In this document: piece by piece, positions 1-8,152 of the stretch | How the letters are laid out: every line of letters starts with the position of its first letter | How positions within the stretch are numbered: position 1 is the first letter of the stretch | Assembly (NCBI GenBank): GCA_021850095.1 | Contig: JAJZRX010000012.1 | Span: forward strand, 1-63,265 | DNA from: Deltaproteobacteria bacterium | GTDB lineage: Bacteria; Desulfobacterota; Desulfuromonadia; Geobacterales; Pseudopelobacteraceae | Direction: 5' to 3' | Length of the DNA: 63,265 nucleotides | The notes under the pieces: generated by a model | Told to the model about the DNA's origin: nothing | What the model saw: only the letters and a program-made list of their open reading frames with translations | Database searches by the model: none | Made by a program: the position numbers and the translations under genes

Positions 1-1
1 A

Positions 2-1009
2 TCTCTTTTTCAGGTTGAAACCTATCCCAGCCTGCACCAGATGACCTCCACCGTGACCGCCCGTGTCAGGGATGGAGTGCAATTGGCGGATATCTTCCGG
101 GCTCTGTTCCCCTGCGGCTCAATCACCGGAGCGCCCAAAAAGCGCAGCATGGAGATTATCGCCGAGCTGGAAAGAAGGCCGCGCGGTGTTTACTGCGGCG
201 CGATCGGCGGCCTTGCCCCGGGGGGCGAGGCCATTTTCTCGGTGGCCATCCGCACCCTGCTGCTGGATCGCCGGGACGGATCATTGTCTTTGGGGGTGGG
301 GAGCGGCATAACCTGGGATTCGACCGCCGGAAGCGAATTTGCCGAGTGCCTGAACAAAGGCGCTTTTATAAACGGTCGCGCTCCTGATTTCGAGCTGATC
401 GAGACGCTGCGCTGGCAGGACGGCCGCTACCAGCGCCTGGATCGGCATCTGGCGCGTCTGTCGGCATCAGCGGAATATTTCGGATTTGCGTTTGATCTAT
501 CGAATGCACGGCAGCAGTTGGATGAACGTGAGCGGAAAATGTCAGGAGTGTGCAAGGTCCGGCTGCTGCTGGCGGCGGACGGTGACCTGCAGATGTCATC
601 GGAAGAACTACAGGAGACTGACGCCCCCCTGCGTCTGGCCGTCAGCCCGCTACGGGTTGACTCCCGGGATCCTTACCGCTATCACAAAACAACCCGCCGC
701 CAGCTGCTGGACCAGGCCCGTGCGGCCCAAAGCGGGGCTGACGAGGTACTGTTTCTGAACGAACGGGGCCAGGTGACCGAAGGCAGCTACCATACGCTGG
801 TCATAAAGCGGGATGGCCGCCTGCTGACCCCGGCGCTGGGCTGCGGTCTGCTGCCGGGTATTCTGCGGGAGGAACTACTGGAGCGCGGCGAAATTTCGGA
901 AGCGCTGCTGTATCCCGCTGATCTGAAGCGGGCGGAAGAGTTGTGGCTGATCAACTCGCTGCGCGGCTGGCGTCGGGCAGTGCTTGTAGAAGGAGAAGCA
1001 TCTTCATGA
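2..1009 (+). CDS. pabBC: Aminodeoxychorismate synthase component I fused to 4-amino-4-deoxychorismate lyase (3' part only)
   Basis: The gene enters from the left edge already in frame; codons from position 2 continue the PabB chorismate-binding domain. The first ~115 visible residues carry the C-terminal end of that domain (FPCGSITGAPKKRSMEII, then CGAIGGL and an EFAECLNKG segment). From about residue 125 a class IV aminotransferase-fold (PabC) domain follows: FELIETLRW, a probable PLP lysine in RYHKTTRRQL, TEGSYHTLV and GCGLLPGILREELL. PabB makes aminodeoxychorismate from chorismate and ammonia, and PabC eliminates pyruvate to give p-aminobenzoate for folate. One polypeptide would do both. 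The stop overlaps the next gene's ATG (ATGA), so translation is probably coupled to tolC. The N-terminal half lies outside the window. Confidence 0.9.
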   Translation, partial: SLFQVETYPSLHQMTSTVTARVRDGVQLADIFRALFPCGSITGAPKKRSMEIIAELERRPRGVYCGAIGGLAPGGEAIFSVAIRTLLLDRRDGSLSLGVGSGITWDSTAGSEFAECLNKGAFINGRAPDFELIETLRWQDGRYQRLDRHLARLSASAEYFGFAFDLSNARQQLDERERKMSGVCKVRLLLAADGDLQMSSEELQETDAPLRLAVSPLRVDSRDPYRYHKTTRRQLLDQARAAQSGADEVLFLNERGQVTEGSYHTLVIKRDGRLLTPALGCGLLPGILREELLERGEISEALLYPADLKRAEELWLINSLRGWRRAVLVEGEASS

Positions 1010-2310
1010 AATTATTGGTTATCATTCTTATGTGCGGGTTGACCCTGCTGCCCATGAGCCGGGCCGAGGCCCGCACCCTGACCCTGGAGCAGGCCCTGTC
1101 GCTGGCATTGGAGAAAAATCGCGATATCGAAAAGGCCCGCGAATACGCCAAGTACGTTCAGGGACGCTATCTGGAAGAGCGTGCGGCGGCCCTGCCGCAG
1201 TTTTCGCTGAACGGTTCGGCCGGCCTGTCCCAGGATCAAAGCCAGAAAGCGCAGCTGGGCATGGCACCGCGCCAGTACAACGGCTTGATCGACCTGACGG
1301 TTTCCCAGCCGCTGTATACCTGGGGCAAGATCGGCGCCGCCATCCGGGCGGCCGAGTATGGTCTGAAAACCGCCGATCAGCAGTTGCGGCTGTATCGTCA
1401 GGCCGCCTATCGTGATGTGGTGGCCGCCTATTACGATATTTTGCTGGAACGGGAGCTGCATCGTCTGGCGCTGGAGAATCAGCTGCAGAAGGGACGCCAT
1501 CTGGAGGAAGCCAAGCGTAAATTCGCCGCTGGAGTTGCCACCGATTATGATGTGCTGGCGGCTGAAGTAGCGGCCGAGAATGCCCGCCCCGAGGTCATCC
1601 GCCGTGAGAACGGCGCCCGCGTCGCGCTGGAGCGCCTGCGTTTCCTGCTGGCGCTGGGGCCGGAAGAACTTGATATTGCCGGCTCCCTGGATATGCCGAG
1701 CGCTGATCGTCCGGTGCCGCAAACCTACGGCGAAGCCCTGCAGTCGGCCGGCACACAACGTCCCGAGCTGGCCGACCTGCGGCTTAAGATCGCGGTTTAT
1801 GATCAGCTTGTCAGGATCGCCGCCGCCGAAAACAAGCCGCGCCTCGACTTGAAGGGGGGCGCCGGCTGGCACTGGACTGATCTGGATGATCCGGGATTGA
1901 GCCGGACGGCTGATGGCGCGGCCTGGAATGTGGGGATTTACCTGACCTTCCCCTTCTTCGACGGCTTCAGGAGCAGCGGAAAAGTAGCCCAGGCCCGCAG
2001 TGATCTGCGCACGAAACAGATCGAAGAGTCGAAGCTGCTGGATGCAATCGCCCTGGAGGTTCGTGAGGCCGGTTATGCGCTCCTGGAGGCGGCCGAAATC
2101 TACCAGGCGGTTTCCGGCACGGTCAGGCAGGCGGAACGGCTTGTGCAGATGGCTGAAAAAGGGTATGAATACGGTGTCAAAATCCGGCTGGAGGTTGAGG
2201 ATGCCCAGCTGAACCTTCTGCAGGCCCGGATCAATCAGGCCCGCGCGCAGCGTGACTATCGCGTGGCGCGGGTCAACTATCAGTGGGCTTCGGGAACAGC
2301 GGGAGAATAG
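1006..2310 (+). CDS. TolC-family outer membrane efflux protein
   Basis: A 434-aa protein. I start it at the ATG overlapping the pabBC stop, with an AGAAGGAG ribosome site just upstream; this gives a clean signal peptide (KLLVIILMCGLTLLPMSRAEA) that longer starts would bury. The mature part begins TLTLEQALSLALEKNRDIE, the usual first TolC repeat, and a second repeat begins near YGEALQSAGTQRPELADLR. Long helical stretches and an FFDGFRSSGKVAQA segment fit outer-membrane factors forming a trimeric barrel with a periplasmic tunnel. No membrane-fusion or RND/ABC pump gene is present; the next gene is an MlaE permease, so the partner is unclear. It could serve efflux or lipid/hydrocarbon traffic. 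Confidence 0.88.
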   Translation: MKLLVIILMCGLTLLPMSRAEARTLTLEQALSLALEKNRDIEKAREYAKYVQGRYLEERAAALPQFSLNGSAGLSQDQSQKAQLGMAPRQYNGLIDLTVSQPLYTWGKIGAAIRAAEYGLKTADQQLRLYRQAAYRDVVAAYYDILLERELHRLALENQLQKGRHLEEAKRKFAAGVATDYDVLAAEVAAENARPEVIRRENGARVALERLRFLLALGPEELDIAGSLDMPSADRPVPQTYGEALQSAGTQRPELADLRLKIAVYDQLVRIAAAENKPRLDLKGGAGWHWTDLDDPGLSRTADGAAWNVGIYLTFPFFDGFRSSGKVAQARSDLRTKQIEESKLLDAIALEVREAGYALLEAAEIYQAVSGTVRQAERLVQMAEKGYEYGVKIRLEVEDAQLNLLQARINQARAQRDYRVARVNYQWASGTAGE

Positions 2311-2322
2311 GAATCCAGTGCT

Positions 2323-3102
2323 ATGATAACAATCCCTCTGGAATTCATCGGAAGCAAGATCATCTATGCCCTGCGGATCGTTGGCGAGGTACTAACGCTG
2401 CTGTGGCGTACGGTCGTCTCTTTTCGCGAAATTCCCCGCAACCTGCCGGCCATCTTTACCCAGGCCGCCATTATCGGCTACGAAACCGTGCCGGTGGCCT
2501 CGGTGATGGCTTTTTTCGTCGGGATGGTGCTGGCCCTGCAGACCGGGATCGAGCTAGCCAAATACGGCACACAGGATATTATCGGCAGTGTGGTCGGCTT
2601 TTCGATGGTGCGGGAGCTGGGGCCGGTCATGACCAGCTTTCTGGTGGCTGGCCGCGCTGGCAGCGCCATGGCGGCCGAAATCGGCGTCATGAAGGTGTAC
2701 GAGGAAATCGACGCCCTGAAAACACTGGATATCGATCCGGTGCGCTATCTGGCCATGCCGCGCCTGATCGCCGGGCTGATCTGCGTTCCGATCCTGACGA
2801 TTTATGCCGACTGCGTCGGCATCGCCGGCGGCGCCATCATCAGCCACCTGCACCCGCGCCTGTTCATCTCCTACGGCACCTACATCGATTCGCTGCGTAT
2901 GGCGCTCAAACCGGCCGAAATTATCATCGGCCTGACCAAATCATTCGTCTTCGGCGGGATCATCGCGCTGATCTCCTGCTACGTCGGCTTCAACACCTCG
3001 GGCGGTGCCCGGGGCATCGGCATCTCCACCACCCGTTCGGTGGTGCTGTCGTTCATGCTGATCCTGATCGCCGATTATTTCCTGACCAGGGTACTGATGT
3101 AA
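2323..3102 (+). CDS. mlaE: MlaE-family ABC transporter permease (lipid transport)
   Basis: A 259-aa integral membrane protein, full length for the MlaE/Ttg2B family. It has family hallmarks: the amphipathic N-terminus (FIGSKIIYALRIVGE), MAFFVGMVLALQTGIEL, the conserved VRELGPVMTSFLVAGRAGSAMAAEIG stretch (positions about 2608-2688) and EEIDALKTLDIDPVRYLAMPR. In the Mla system this permease, with the ATPase MlaF and the MCE protein MlaD, moves phospholipids between inner and outer membranes. It starts 12 bp after tolC and is probably in the same operon. Neither mlaF nor mlaD is adjacent, which is unusual; they must be elsewhere or the protein has another ATPase. Confidence 0.9.
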   Translation: MITIPLEFIGSKIIYALRIVGEVLTLLWRTVVSFREIPRNLPAIFTQAAIIGYETVPVASVMAFFVGMVLALQTGIELAKYGTQDIIGSVVGFSMVRELGPVMTSFLVAGRAGSAMAAEIGVMKVYEEIDALKTLDIDPVRYLAMPRLIAGLICVPILTIYADCVGIAGGAIISHLHPRLFISYGTYIDSLRMALKPAEIIIGLTKSFVFGGIIALISCYVGFNTSGGARGIGISTTRSVVLSFMLILIADYFLTRVLM

Positions 3103-3135
3103 CGGCTCTTGCCGAGGTGCAAATCGACAATCCTT

Positions 3136-3164
3136 TTGACTACCCATCGGCTGCATGGTAGTTT
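3136..3164 (+). promoter_or_regulatory. Candidate sigma-70 promoter for the PfkB kinase gene
   Basis: TTGACT (3136-3141), a 17-bp spacer, then TAGTTT (3159-3164), placing transcription start about 25 bases before the kinase ATG. The -35 is a 5/6 match but the -10 is weak. Confidence 0.35.
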
Positions 3165-3195
3165 GCCGGTTACTTATCAACGAGGAGAAATATCC

Positions 3196-4110
3196 ATGAG
3201 TATTGTTGTTGTCGGCACCGTGGCCTTTGACACGGTCGAGACCCCCTTCGGGCGGGGAGAAAATGTGCTGGGTGGTTCGGCCACCTATTTTTCGACCTCG
3301 GCCAGCTTTTTTACCGATGTTTCACTGGTGGCAGTGGTGGGCGAGGATTTCCCCCAGGAGCATGTCGCTTTTCTGCAGTCCCGCAATATTGATACGACCG
3401 GCCTGCAGCGCATTCCCGGCAAAACTTTCCACTGGAGCGGTCGCTACGGCTATGACCTGAACGAAGCCCAGACGCTGGATACCCAGCTGAACGTTCTGAT
3501 GGAGTTCCAGCCGAACCTGCCCGAAGCCTACCGCGATGCCGAGTACCTCTTTCTGGCCAATATCGATCCCGACCTGCAGATGCAGGTGCTGGAACAGGTT
3601 CGGGCGCCGAAGCTGGTGGCCTGTGACACGATGAATTTCTGGATCTCCTCCAAGCCGGAAGCGCTCAAAAAAGTGCTGCAGAAGGTTGATATCGTCGTTA
3701 TCAACGAAGGGGAATCGCGCCAGTTCACCGGCGAGGCAAATCTGGTCAAGGCCGCCCGCCAGATCATTGCTTTGGGGTGCAAGCGGCTGGTCGTCAAGCG
3801 GGGCGAGTACGGTGTCCTGATGTTCACCGCCGATTCGGTTTTTGCGGCTCCGGCCTATCCGCTGGAGGAGGTCTTTGATCCGACCGGCGCGGGCGATACC
3901 TTTGCCGGCGGATTCATGGGCTATCTGGCCAATACCGGCGACCTCTCCGAAGAAGGCATCCGCCAGGCGATCGTTTTCGGCAGCGTGATGGCTTCCTTCA
4001 ACGTGGAGGACTTCAGTCTTGATCGCATGAAACGGCTGGATTACCGGGAGATAGAGGGGCGCTACAAGAGTTTCAAGTCACTGACCAATTTCCGGGATAT
4101 CGTCATTTGA
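3196..4110 (+). CDS. PfkB-family carbohydrate/nucleoside kinase
   Basis: A 304-aa sugar kinase of the ribokinase/PfkB fold. The ATG at 3196 is chosen because CGAGGAG lies just upstream and the protein then begins directly with SIVVVGTVAFDTVETPFG, as the family does. Diagnostic features are the N-terminal GGSATYFSTSASFF substrate region, the central VVINEGE motif and the C-terminal signature FDPTGAGDTFAGGFMGYL, whose aspartate is the catalytic base. It phosphorylates a sugar or nucleoside with ATP; the substrate cannot be told from sequence. Related proteins are often annotated as adenosine or ribokinase-like. It appears monocistronic, with its own candidate promoter and another after it. Confidence 0.85.
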   Translation: MSIVVVGTVAFDTVETPFGRGENVLGGSATYFSTSASFFTDVSLVAVVGEDFPQEHVAFLQSRNIDTTGLQRIPGKTFHWSGRYGYDLNEAQTLDTQLNVLMEFQPNLPEAYRDAEYLFLANIDPDLQMQVLEQVRAPKLVACDTMNFWISSKPEALKKVLQKVDIVVINEGESRQFTGEANLVKAARQIIALGCKRLVVKRGEYGVLMFTADSVFAAPAYPLEEVFDPTGAGDTFAGGFMGYLANTGDLSEEGIRQAIVFGSVMASFNVEDFSLDRMKRLDYREIEGRYKSFKSLTNFRDIVI

Positions 4111-4127
4111 GTGAACTCCTCGGCTTA

Positions 4128-4156
4128 TTGACTCTAGTGGTTAATTTTACTAGATT
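4128..4156 (+). promoter_or_regulatory. Probable sigma-70 promoter for the TPR lipoprotein / RodZ operon
   Basis: TTGACT (4128-4133), a 17-bp spacer, then TAGATT (4151-4156): 5/6 and 4/6 matches at ideal spacing. Predicted start is about 26 bases before the lipoprotein ATG at 4189, which also argues against the longer reading frame starting at 4156. Confidence 0.5.
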
Positions 4157-4188
4157 TGCCGGGCTTAATTTCGCCCAGGGCAGGGTAT

Positions 4189-4953
4189 ATGAAAAAATAT
4201 CGTCTTCACCACATTGCTCTGTTGCTGGTTGTGCTGTTGGCGTCCGGTTGTGTTTCCGGCCGTAGCGGGCAGGCCGTCAAGCCTAACCCGGCCGCCTATC
4301 ATTACCAGATGGGGCTTTCCTATCTGGGGGAGCGCAACTATACCGCCGCGCTGATTGATCTGACGGAGGCGGAAAAGCTTGATCCGGACAATCCGGAAGT
4401 GCTCTACCATCTGGGGATGGCGTATATGGGCAAAAAACGTCCCGATCTGGCGGAAGCCAGACTGCAGCGGGCCCTGATGCTCAAGCCCAATTATGCGGTT
4501 GCCCGCAACGATTTGGGGGTGGCATACCTGGAGCTGAAACGCTGGGACAATGCCATCCAGCAGTTCAAAATCGTCAAAGACGACCTTTTTTATGACAACT
4601 CCGAAAACGCCACCATCAATCTGGGACTGGCATATCTGGGCAAGGGTGATTACCAGAAAGCGCTGGATGAGTTGCGGCCGGTGGCGGCGGCCAATCCGCG
4701 CAATCCGATTGTGCGCCTTTCGCTGGGCCGGGTATTGTTTGCAATGGACAAAATCGAACAGGCCATTGCCGAATATGGGAAAGCCCTCGAGATTTATCGC
4801 GATTACGGAGCCGCCCATTTTTACCTTGGCCAGGCGCAGCTCAAGCTCAACAATCTGAATGCCGCCCGCGCTGCTTTCAGGGATGCTGTCAGGCTGATTC
4901 CTGACAATGAACTGGGACGCGCTGCCCAGGGATATCTGGATCTGCTCAAGTAA
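4189..4953 (+). CDS. TPR-repeat lipoprotein, type IV pilus biogenesis PilW/PilF-like
   Basis: A 254-aa protein. The ATG at 4189 gives a lipoprotein signal, KKYRLHHIALLLVVLLASGC, with the lipobox cysteine at about residue 21. The mature part is a run of about six tetratricopeptide repeats (for example YHYQMGLSYLGERNYTAAL, VLYHLGMAYMGKKRPDLAEA, AHFYLGQAQLKLNNLNAAR). Proteins of this type (PilF/PilW/Tgl) are outer-membrane pilotins that help the PilQ secretin assemble. The next gene is RodZ-like, reproducing the pilF-rodZ pair found in many proteobacteria, which supports the call. ispG, the usual next gene, is not here. Confidence 0.75.
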   Translation: MKKYRLHHIALLLVVLLASGCVSGRSGQAVKPNPAAYHYQMGLSYLGERNYTAALIDLTEAEKLDPDNPEVLYHLGMAYMGKKRPDLAEARLQRALMLKPNYAVARNDLGVAYLELKRWDNAIQQFKIVKDDLFYDNSENATINLGLAYLGKGDYQKALDELRPVAAANPRNPIVRLSLGRVLFAMDKIEQAIAEYGKALEIYRDYGAAHFYLGQAQLKLNNLNAARAAFRDAVRLIPDNELGRAAQGYLDLLK

Positions 4954-4964
4954 GTGAGGCCCGA

Positions 4965-5852
4965 GTGTCGGATACGGTAACAACTACTTCGGAATCATCC
5001 AGCAGCTCTCCCGGGGCGATCCTTAAGCGCTGCCGTGAGTTCCATGGTTTTTCCCTTGAGGATGCTTCCGAAACCACCAAAATCGGTGTCTCCTATCTGA
5101 AAGCCTTGGAAGAGGACCGGATTGGCGATTTTGCAAATCTGACCTATCTGAAAGGATTTCTGCGCATTTATGCCGCCTATCTGGGACTTAATTCCGATGA
5201 TATGGCCCGGATGTACGATAGGCTCCATGGGCCGGCGGAGCTCGATAAGGCTGCCGAAACTGCTGCAACCAAACGTGCCCGGCCTTTAAAAAGTTTGATT
5301 ACTCTCCGGAAACTGGCACTGCCGGCTTTTCTTTTCATGCTGATTCTGGTTGTGGCCACATTTTTCAATCGTTCGCCAGCACCACCGGATGCTCCTCCCC
5401 AACCGCCTTCAGTTCAGGAACCTGCGGCTTCGATGGCTTCTGCTCCCGCCATTCCCGTTCAGGCAGTTGTGTCATCCGCAACGGTCAAGCCCGTTGTGCC
5501 GGCGGAGAAAGTAAAAGAAACGCTCGAAAACGAAAGTCGGCCTTTACCTCCCGAGCCTGAAGAAAAACAGCTGGTTTCAAATCTTCCGGACGAAGCCGGG
5601 AAGAGTTTTATTCTTAAAATCAGGGTCACGCAGAACGGCTCCCTGGTCGCGGTTGTCGATGGTTCTGCGCCTCAACATTACGAGCTTACGGTCGGTGACA
5701 TCATCGAGTGGAAGGCCGAGCAGAGCGTTTCTCTGGATGTCAGTAATTCCGGTGCCATTGATGTCGAGCTGAACGGCAGACATCTCAAGCAGATGGGAAC
5801 GGCCGGGAAAGCGGTTTACGCCGAATTTGATGCTGACGGAATCAAACCCTGA
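4965..5852 (+). CDS. RodZ-like helix-turn-helix membrane protein with C-terminal DUF4115
   Basis: A 295-aa protein starting at GTG 4965, 11 bp after the TPR lipoprotein stop. Residues about 15-90 form the RodZ-type helix-turn-helix (GAILKRCREFHGFSLEDASE, then the TYLKGFLRIYAAYLGL signature). A single transmembrane helix follows near residue 115-133 (LALPAFLFMLILVVATFF). A proline/alanine-rich linker of about 80 residues then leads to a periplasmic beta domain with the RVTQNGSLVAVVDGSAP pattern of DUF4115. RodZ links MreB filaments to the cell wall elongation machinery; the Geobacter-type homologues have not, as far as I know, been tested. It lies in the same operon as the lipoprotein. Confidence 0.75.
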   Translation: MSDTVTTTSESSSSSPGAILKRCREFHGFSLEDASETTKIGVSYLKALEEDRIGDFANLTYLKGFLRIYAAYLGLNSDDMARMYDRLHGPAELDKAAETAATKRARPLKSLITLRKLALPAFLFMLILVVATFFNRSPAPPDAPPQPPSVQEPAASMASAPAIPVQAVVSSATVKPVVPAEKVKETLENESRPLPPEPEEKQLVSNLPDEAGKSFILKIRVTQNGSLVAVVDGSAPQHYELTVGDIIEWKAEQSVSLDVSNSGAIDVELNGRHLKQMGTAGKAVYAEFDADGIKP

Positions 5853-5910
5853 ACTCTGCCAGTGCGCCGGACGCTGTTCCTCTCGCAGCCATAAAAATAA
5901 ATCTGATGCC

Positions 5911-5938
5911 TTGACAGCCGATAGCCCGGTGCTAGACT
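5911..5938 (+). promoter_or_regulatory. Probable sigma-70 promoter for the response regulator gene
   Basis: A perfect TTGACA (5911-5916), a 16-bp spacer and TAGACT (5933-5938). Transcription would start near 5945, downstream of the longer in-frame ATG at 5827, so this promoter settles the start of the next gene at GTG 5971. Confidence 0.6.
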
Positions 5939-5970
5939 TCCCTTACCCGATTTCCAGCACAGGAGCAGAT

Positions 5971-6345
5971 GTGGCGCAGGCACATAAACGAATACTGGTT
6001 GTGGATGATGAGGAAAATGCCCGCGAGGCGCTTTCCAAAATTCTGACCCATGACGGTTATGAAGTCTCTTCAGTTGCCAATGGCATCGAAGCCCTTAATT
6101 TTCTGCGAAGCAGGGAGGTTGAGCTGATTATCACCGACATCAATATGCCGGAGATGAACGGCTTGACGTTTCTGCGGGAACTGAATCGCAGCCGCCCCGA
6201 AAGCAACGTTATCATGTTGACCGCCTACGGTGAGGTGGAGTCATACTTGGAAGCCATGAACCTGGGGGCTTTCGAGTATATCAACAAGCCGGTGAAGTAT
6301 GACGAACTGAAAAAGGTCATCAAGATGATCCTGAAGAACGCCTGA
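5971..6345 (+). CDS. Single-domain response regulator (CheY-like receiver)
   Basis: A 124-aa stand-alone receiver. The start is GTG 5971 with AGGAG eight bases upstream and a promoter just before it; the longer frame would add about 48 residues of no recognisable domain. Key residues are the acidic pair in RILVVDDEENA, the phospho-accepting aspartate in LIITDINMPEMNG, the MLTAYGE threonine and the lysine in YINKPVKYDEL. There is no output domain, so it must act by binding a partner. It is followed at 21 bp by a universal stress protein and then a receiver-kinase, suggesting one phosphotransfer module. Confidence 0.88.
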   Translation: MAQAHKRILVVDDEENAREALSKILTHDGYEVSSVANGIEALNFLRSREVELIITDINMPEMNGLTFLRELNRSRPESNVIMLTAYGEVESYLEAMNLGAFEYINKPVKYDELKKVIKMILKNA

Positions 6346-6366
6346 TAATTTGGAGGAGGAGCAGCT

Positions 6367-6816
6367 GTGAAAACTTTTGATAAGATCCTGACCGCCATCG
6401 ATTTTTCGGAAAACTCCGAACTGGCTTTTGATTACGCGATTACCATGGCAACGCAGTTCAATTCCGAATTGACGATTATGCATGTCATCAACGAACCGAT
6501 TGATCTGCGCGGATTCTACGTCCCGCACATCTCCTTCGAGCAGCTTGAGAGAGAGATCGAGGAAGGCGCCGCCAAAATGATGGAGACCTTTTGCAGCACG
6601 AAATTAGGGTCATTTACCAACTATAAATCAGTCCTCGTTTCCGGCATCCCCTATGAGGAGATTACGCGCAAAGCCGAAGAGATCGGCGCGTCGCTGATCA
6701 TACTCGGCACCCACGGCCGTACCGGCCTCGACCATATCCTCTTTGGCAGCACGGCAGAACGGGTCGTGCGTTCGGCGGCTTGTCCCGTTATGACCATCAG
6801 GCTGCCGGCCGTATAA
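6367..6816 (+). CDS. Universal stress protein (UspA family)
   Basis: A 149-aa Usp-fold protein. It starts at GTG 6367, eight bases after GGAGGAGG. It begins FDKILTAIDFSENSELAFDYA and ends with the nucleotide-binding signature GTHGRTGLDHILFGSTAERV (Gly-x2-Gly-x9-Gly-Ser), so it is of the ATP-binding type. Usp proteins accumulate in growth arrest and stress; the exact role is unknown. Its neighbours on both sides are two-component genes, and the following kinase frame begins inside this gene, so the three are probably co-transcribed. Confidence 0.9.
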   Translation: MKTFDKILTAIDFSENSELAFDYAITMATQFNSELTIMHVINEPIDLRGFYVPHISFEQLEREIEEGAAKMMETFCSTKLGSFTNYKSVLVSGIPYEEITRKAEEIGASLIILGTHGRTGLDHILFGSTAERVVRSAACPVMTIRLPAV

Positions 6817-6857
6817 CCTTCATCCCCCGCTATGCGCCTGGAGAGCCGGCCCATTCC

Positions 6858-8048
6858 ATGCCAACAGAAATTCCACCCCTGAAAACCAAAGCCACGGTTG
6901 TCATTATTGACGACGACCGCAATATCCTCGAGCTGACTGCGCTGATACTGTCCAAGCGCGGTTTCCGGGTGCTGACTGCGGAGTCGGCCAGTGAGGGTTT
7001 TGAGCTGATTGCCGCCAATTCACCGGAGCTGGTGCTGCTGGATTACATGATGCCGGAAATGGATGGTTTGACCGCTCTGCGTCAGATCCGCGTCGATTTT
7101 CCAAAATCATACGTGGTCATGTTTACCGGCAAGGGCAACGAAGAGGTGGCAGTCGAGCTGATGAAGGGGGGGGCTTCCGAATATATCCTGAAGCCCTTCA
7201 ATAACCGTAATCTGGTTGATCGTCTCGAAAACGTCCTGAGGATTCGGGAGATCGAACTCCATAATTATGAGCTTCAGCAGGAACATGAACGTCTGCAGAA
7301 AGAGATTGAGCAATGGAACCAGGATCTCCAGAAACGGGTCAGGGAGAAGACCGAGGCGCTGCAGGCGGCCCAGAACGAGATTGTCCAGTCGGAGAAGCTG
7401 GCCGCGCTGGGGTATCTGTCGGCCGGCATGGCGCATGAGATACGTAACCCGCTCAATTCAATTTCCCTGTTTGTCCAGTTGATGCGCCAGAGTACTGCCG
7501 ACCCGGAGCAGCTGGAATATCAGAGCAAAATCCTGAAAGAGGTCGACCGGATAGATTCGATCATCCGTAAGCTCCTGGACGCTTCCCGTCGCACCCGCAC
7601 GATCACGCCGAACGTACAGATCGATCAGGTCATTGATACGGCCCTGGAGGTGTTTGCTCCGCAGATCGAGAGCAGAAAGATCCAGGTTGAACGCCAGTAT
7701 CACCAGATACCTTCCCCGATAAAGGCCGACCCTGCCGAATTGGAGCAGATTTTCACCAACCTGTTCTTAAACGCCCTGGATGTGATGAGTTCTGGCGGCC
7801 GTCTTGATATTGAAATCCTGGAGGAGAAGGGGCGCGTGATTGTCAGAGTGGGCGACAATGGTTCCGGAATTCCGGCCGATATTCTGCCCGACATCTTCGA
7901 GCCGTTTTTCAGTACAAAGTCGAGCGGAACCGGGATGGGTTTGCCGGTCGCCGCACGGATTGCGCATATTTATGACGGCAGTATGACCGTTGAGCGTACC
8001 TCATGCGAAGGCACCGTTTTCAGGCTGGAATTTCCGGTCTACGGCTGA
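6858..8048 (+). CDS. Receiver-histidine kinase hybrid (REC-HisKA-HATPase)
   Basis: A 396-aa cytosolic protein, started at ATG 6858 because the receiver begins 11 residues later (KATVVIIDDDRNILEL); a longer frame overlaps the Usp gene. The receiver spans residues 12-125 with the phospho-aspartate at about 62 (LLDYMMPEMDG). A charged coiled coil (about 130-185) links it to HisKA with the phospho-histidine near residue 193 (GMAHEIRNPLNSI). The HATPase domain shows NLFLNALD, VGDNGSGIPADILPDIFEPFFSTK and GTGMGL. No transmembrane segment or sensor domain is visible, so input probably comes through the receiver. The lone receiver at 5971 is a likely partner. Confidence 0.9.
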   Translation: MPTEIPPLKTKATVVIIDDDRNILELTALILSKRGFRVLTAESASEGFELIAANSPELVLLDYMMPEMDGLTALRQIRVDFPKSYVVMFTGKGNEEVAVELMKGGASEYILKPFNNRNLVDRLENVLRIREIELHNYELQQEHERLQKEIEQWNQDLQKRVREKTEALQAAQNEIVQSEKLAALGYLSAGMAHEIRNPLNSISLFVQLMRQSTADPEQLEYQSKILKEVDRIDSIIRKLLDASRRTRTITPNVQIDQVIDTALEVFAPQIESRKIQVERQYHQIPSPIKADPAELEQIFTNLFLNALDVMSSGGRLDIEILEEKGRVIVRVGDNGSGIPADILPDIFEPFFSTKSSGTGMGLPVAARIAHIYDGSMTVERTSCEGTVFRLEFPVYG

Positions 8049-8152
8049 ATTCTTGCGCTTTCCTTTTGCCGTCGATCTGGTGTACTCTTCCCCCCGATGG
8101 TGTTCCCACTACTCCAACCCCGCGCTAGCAATGTGCCGCCCGAGCTGATTAT

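Noticed and set aside
2283..3161. A 292-codon frame overlapping mlaE in another frame
   Set aside because: Arg/Gly/His-rich out-of-frame translation; mlaE is certain.
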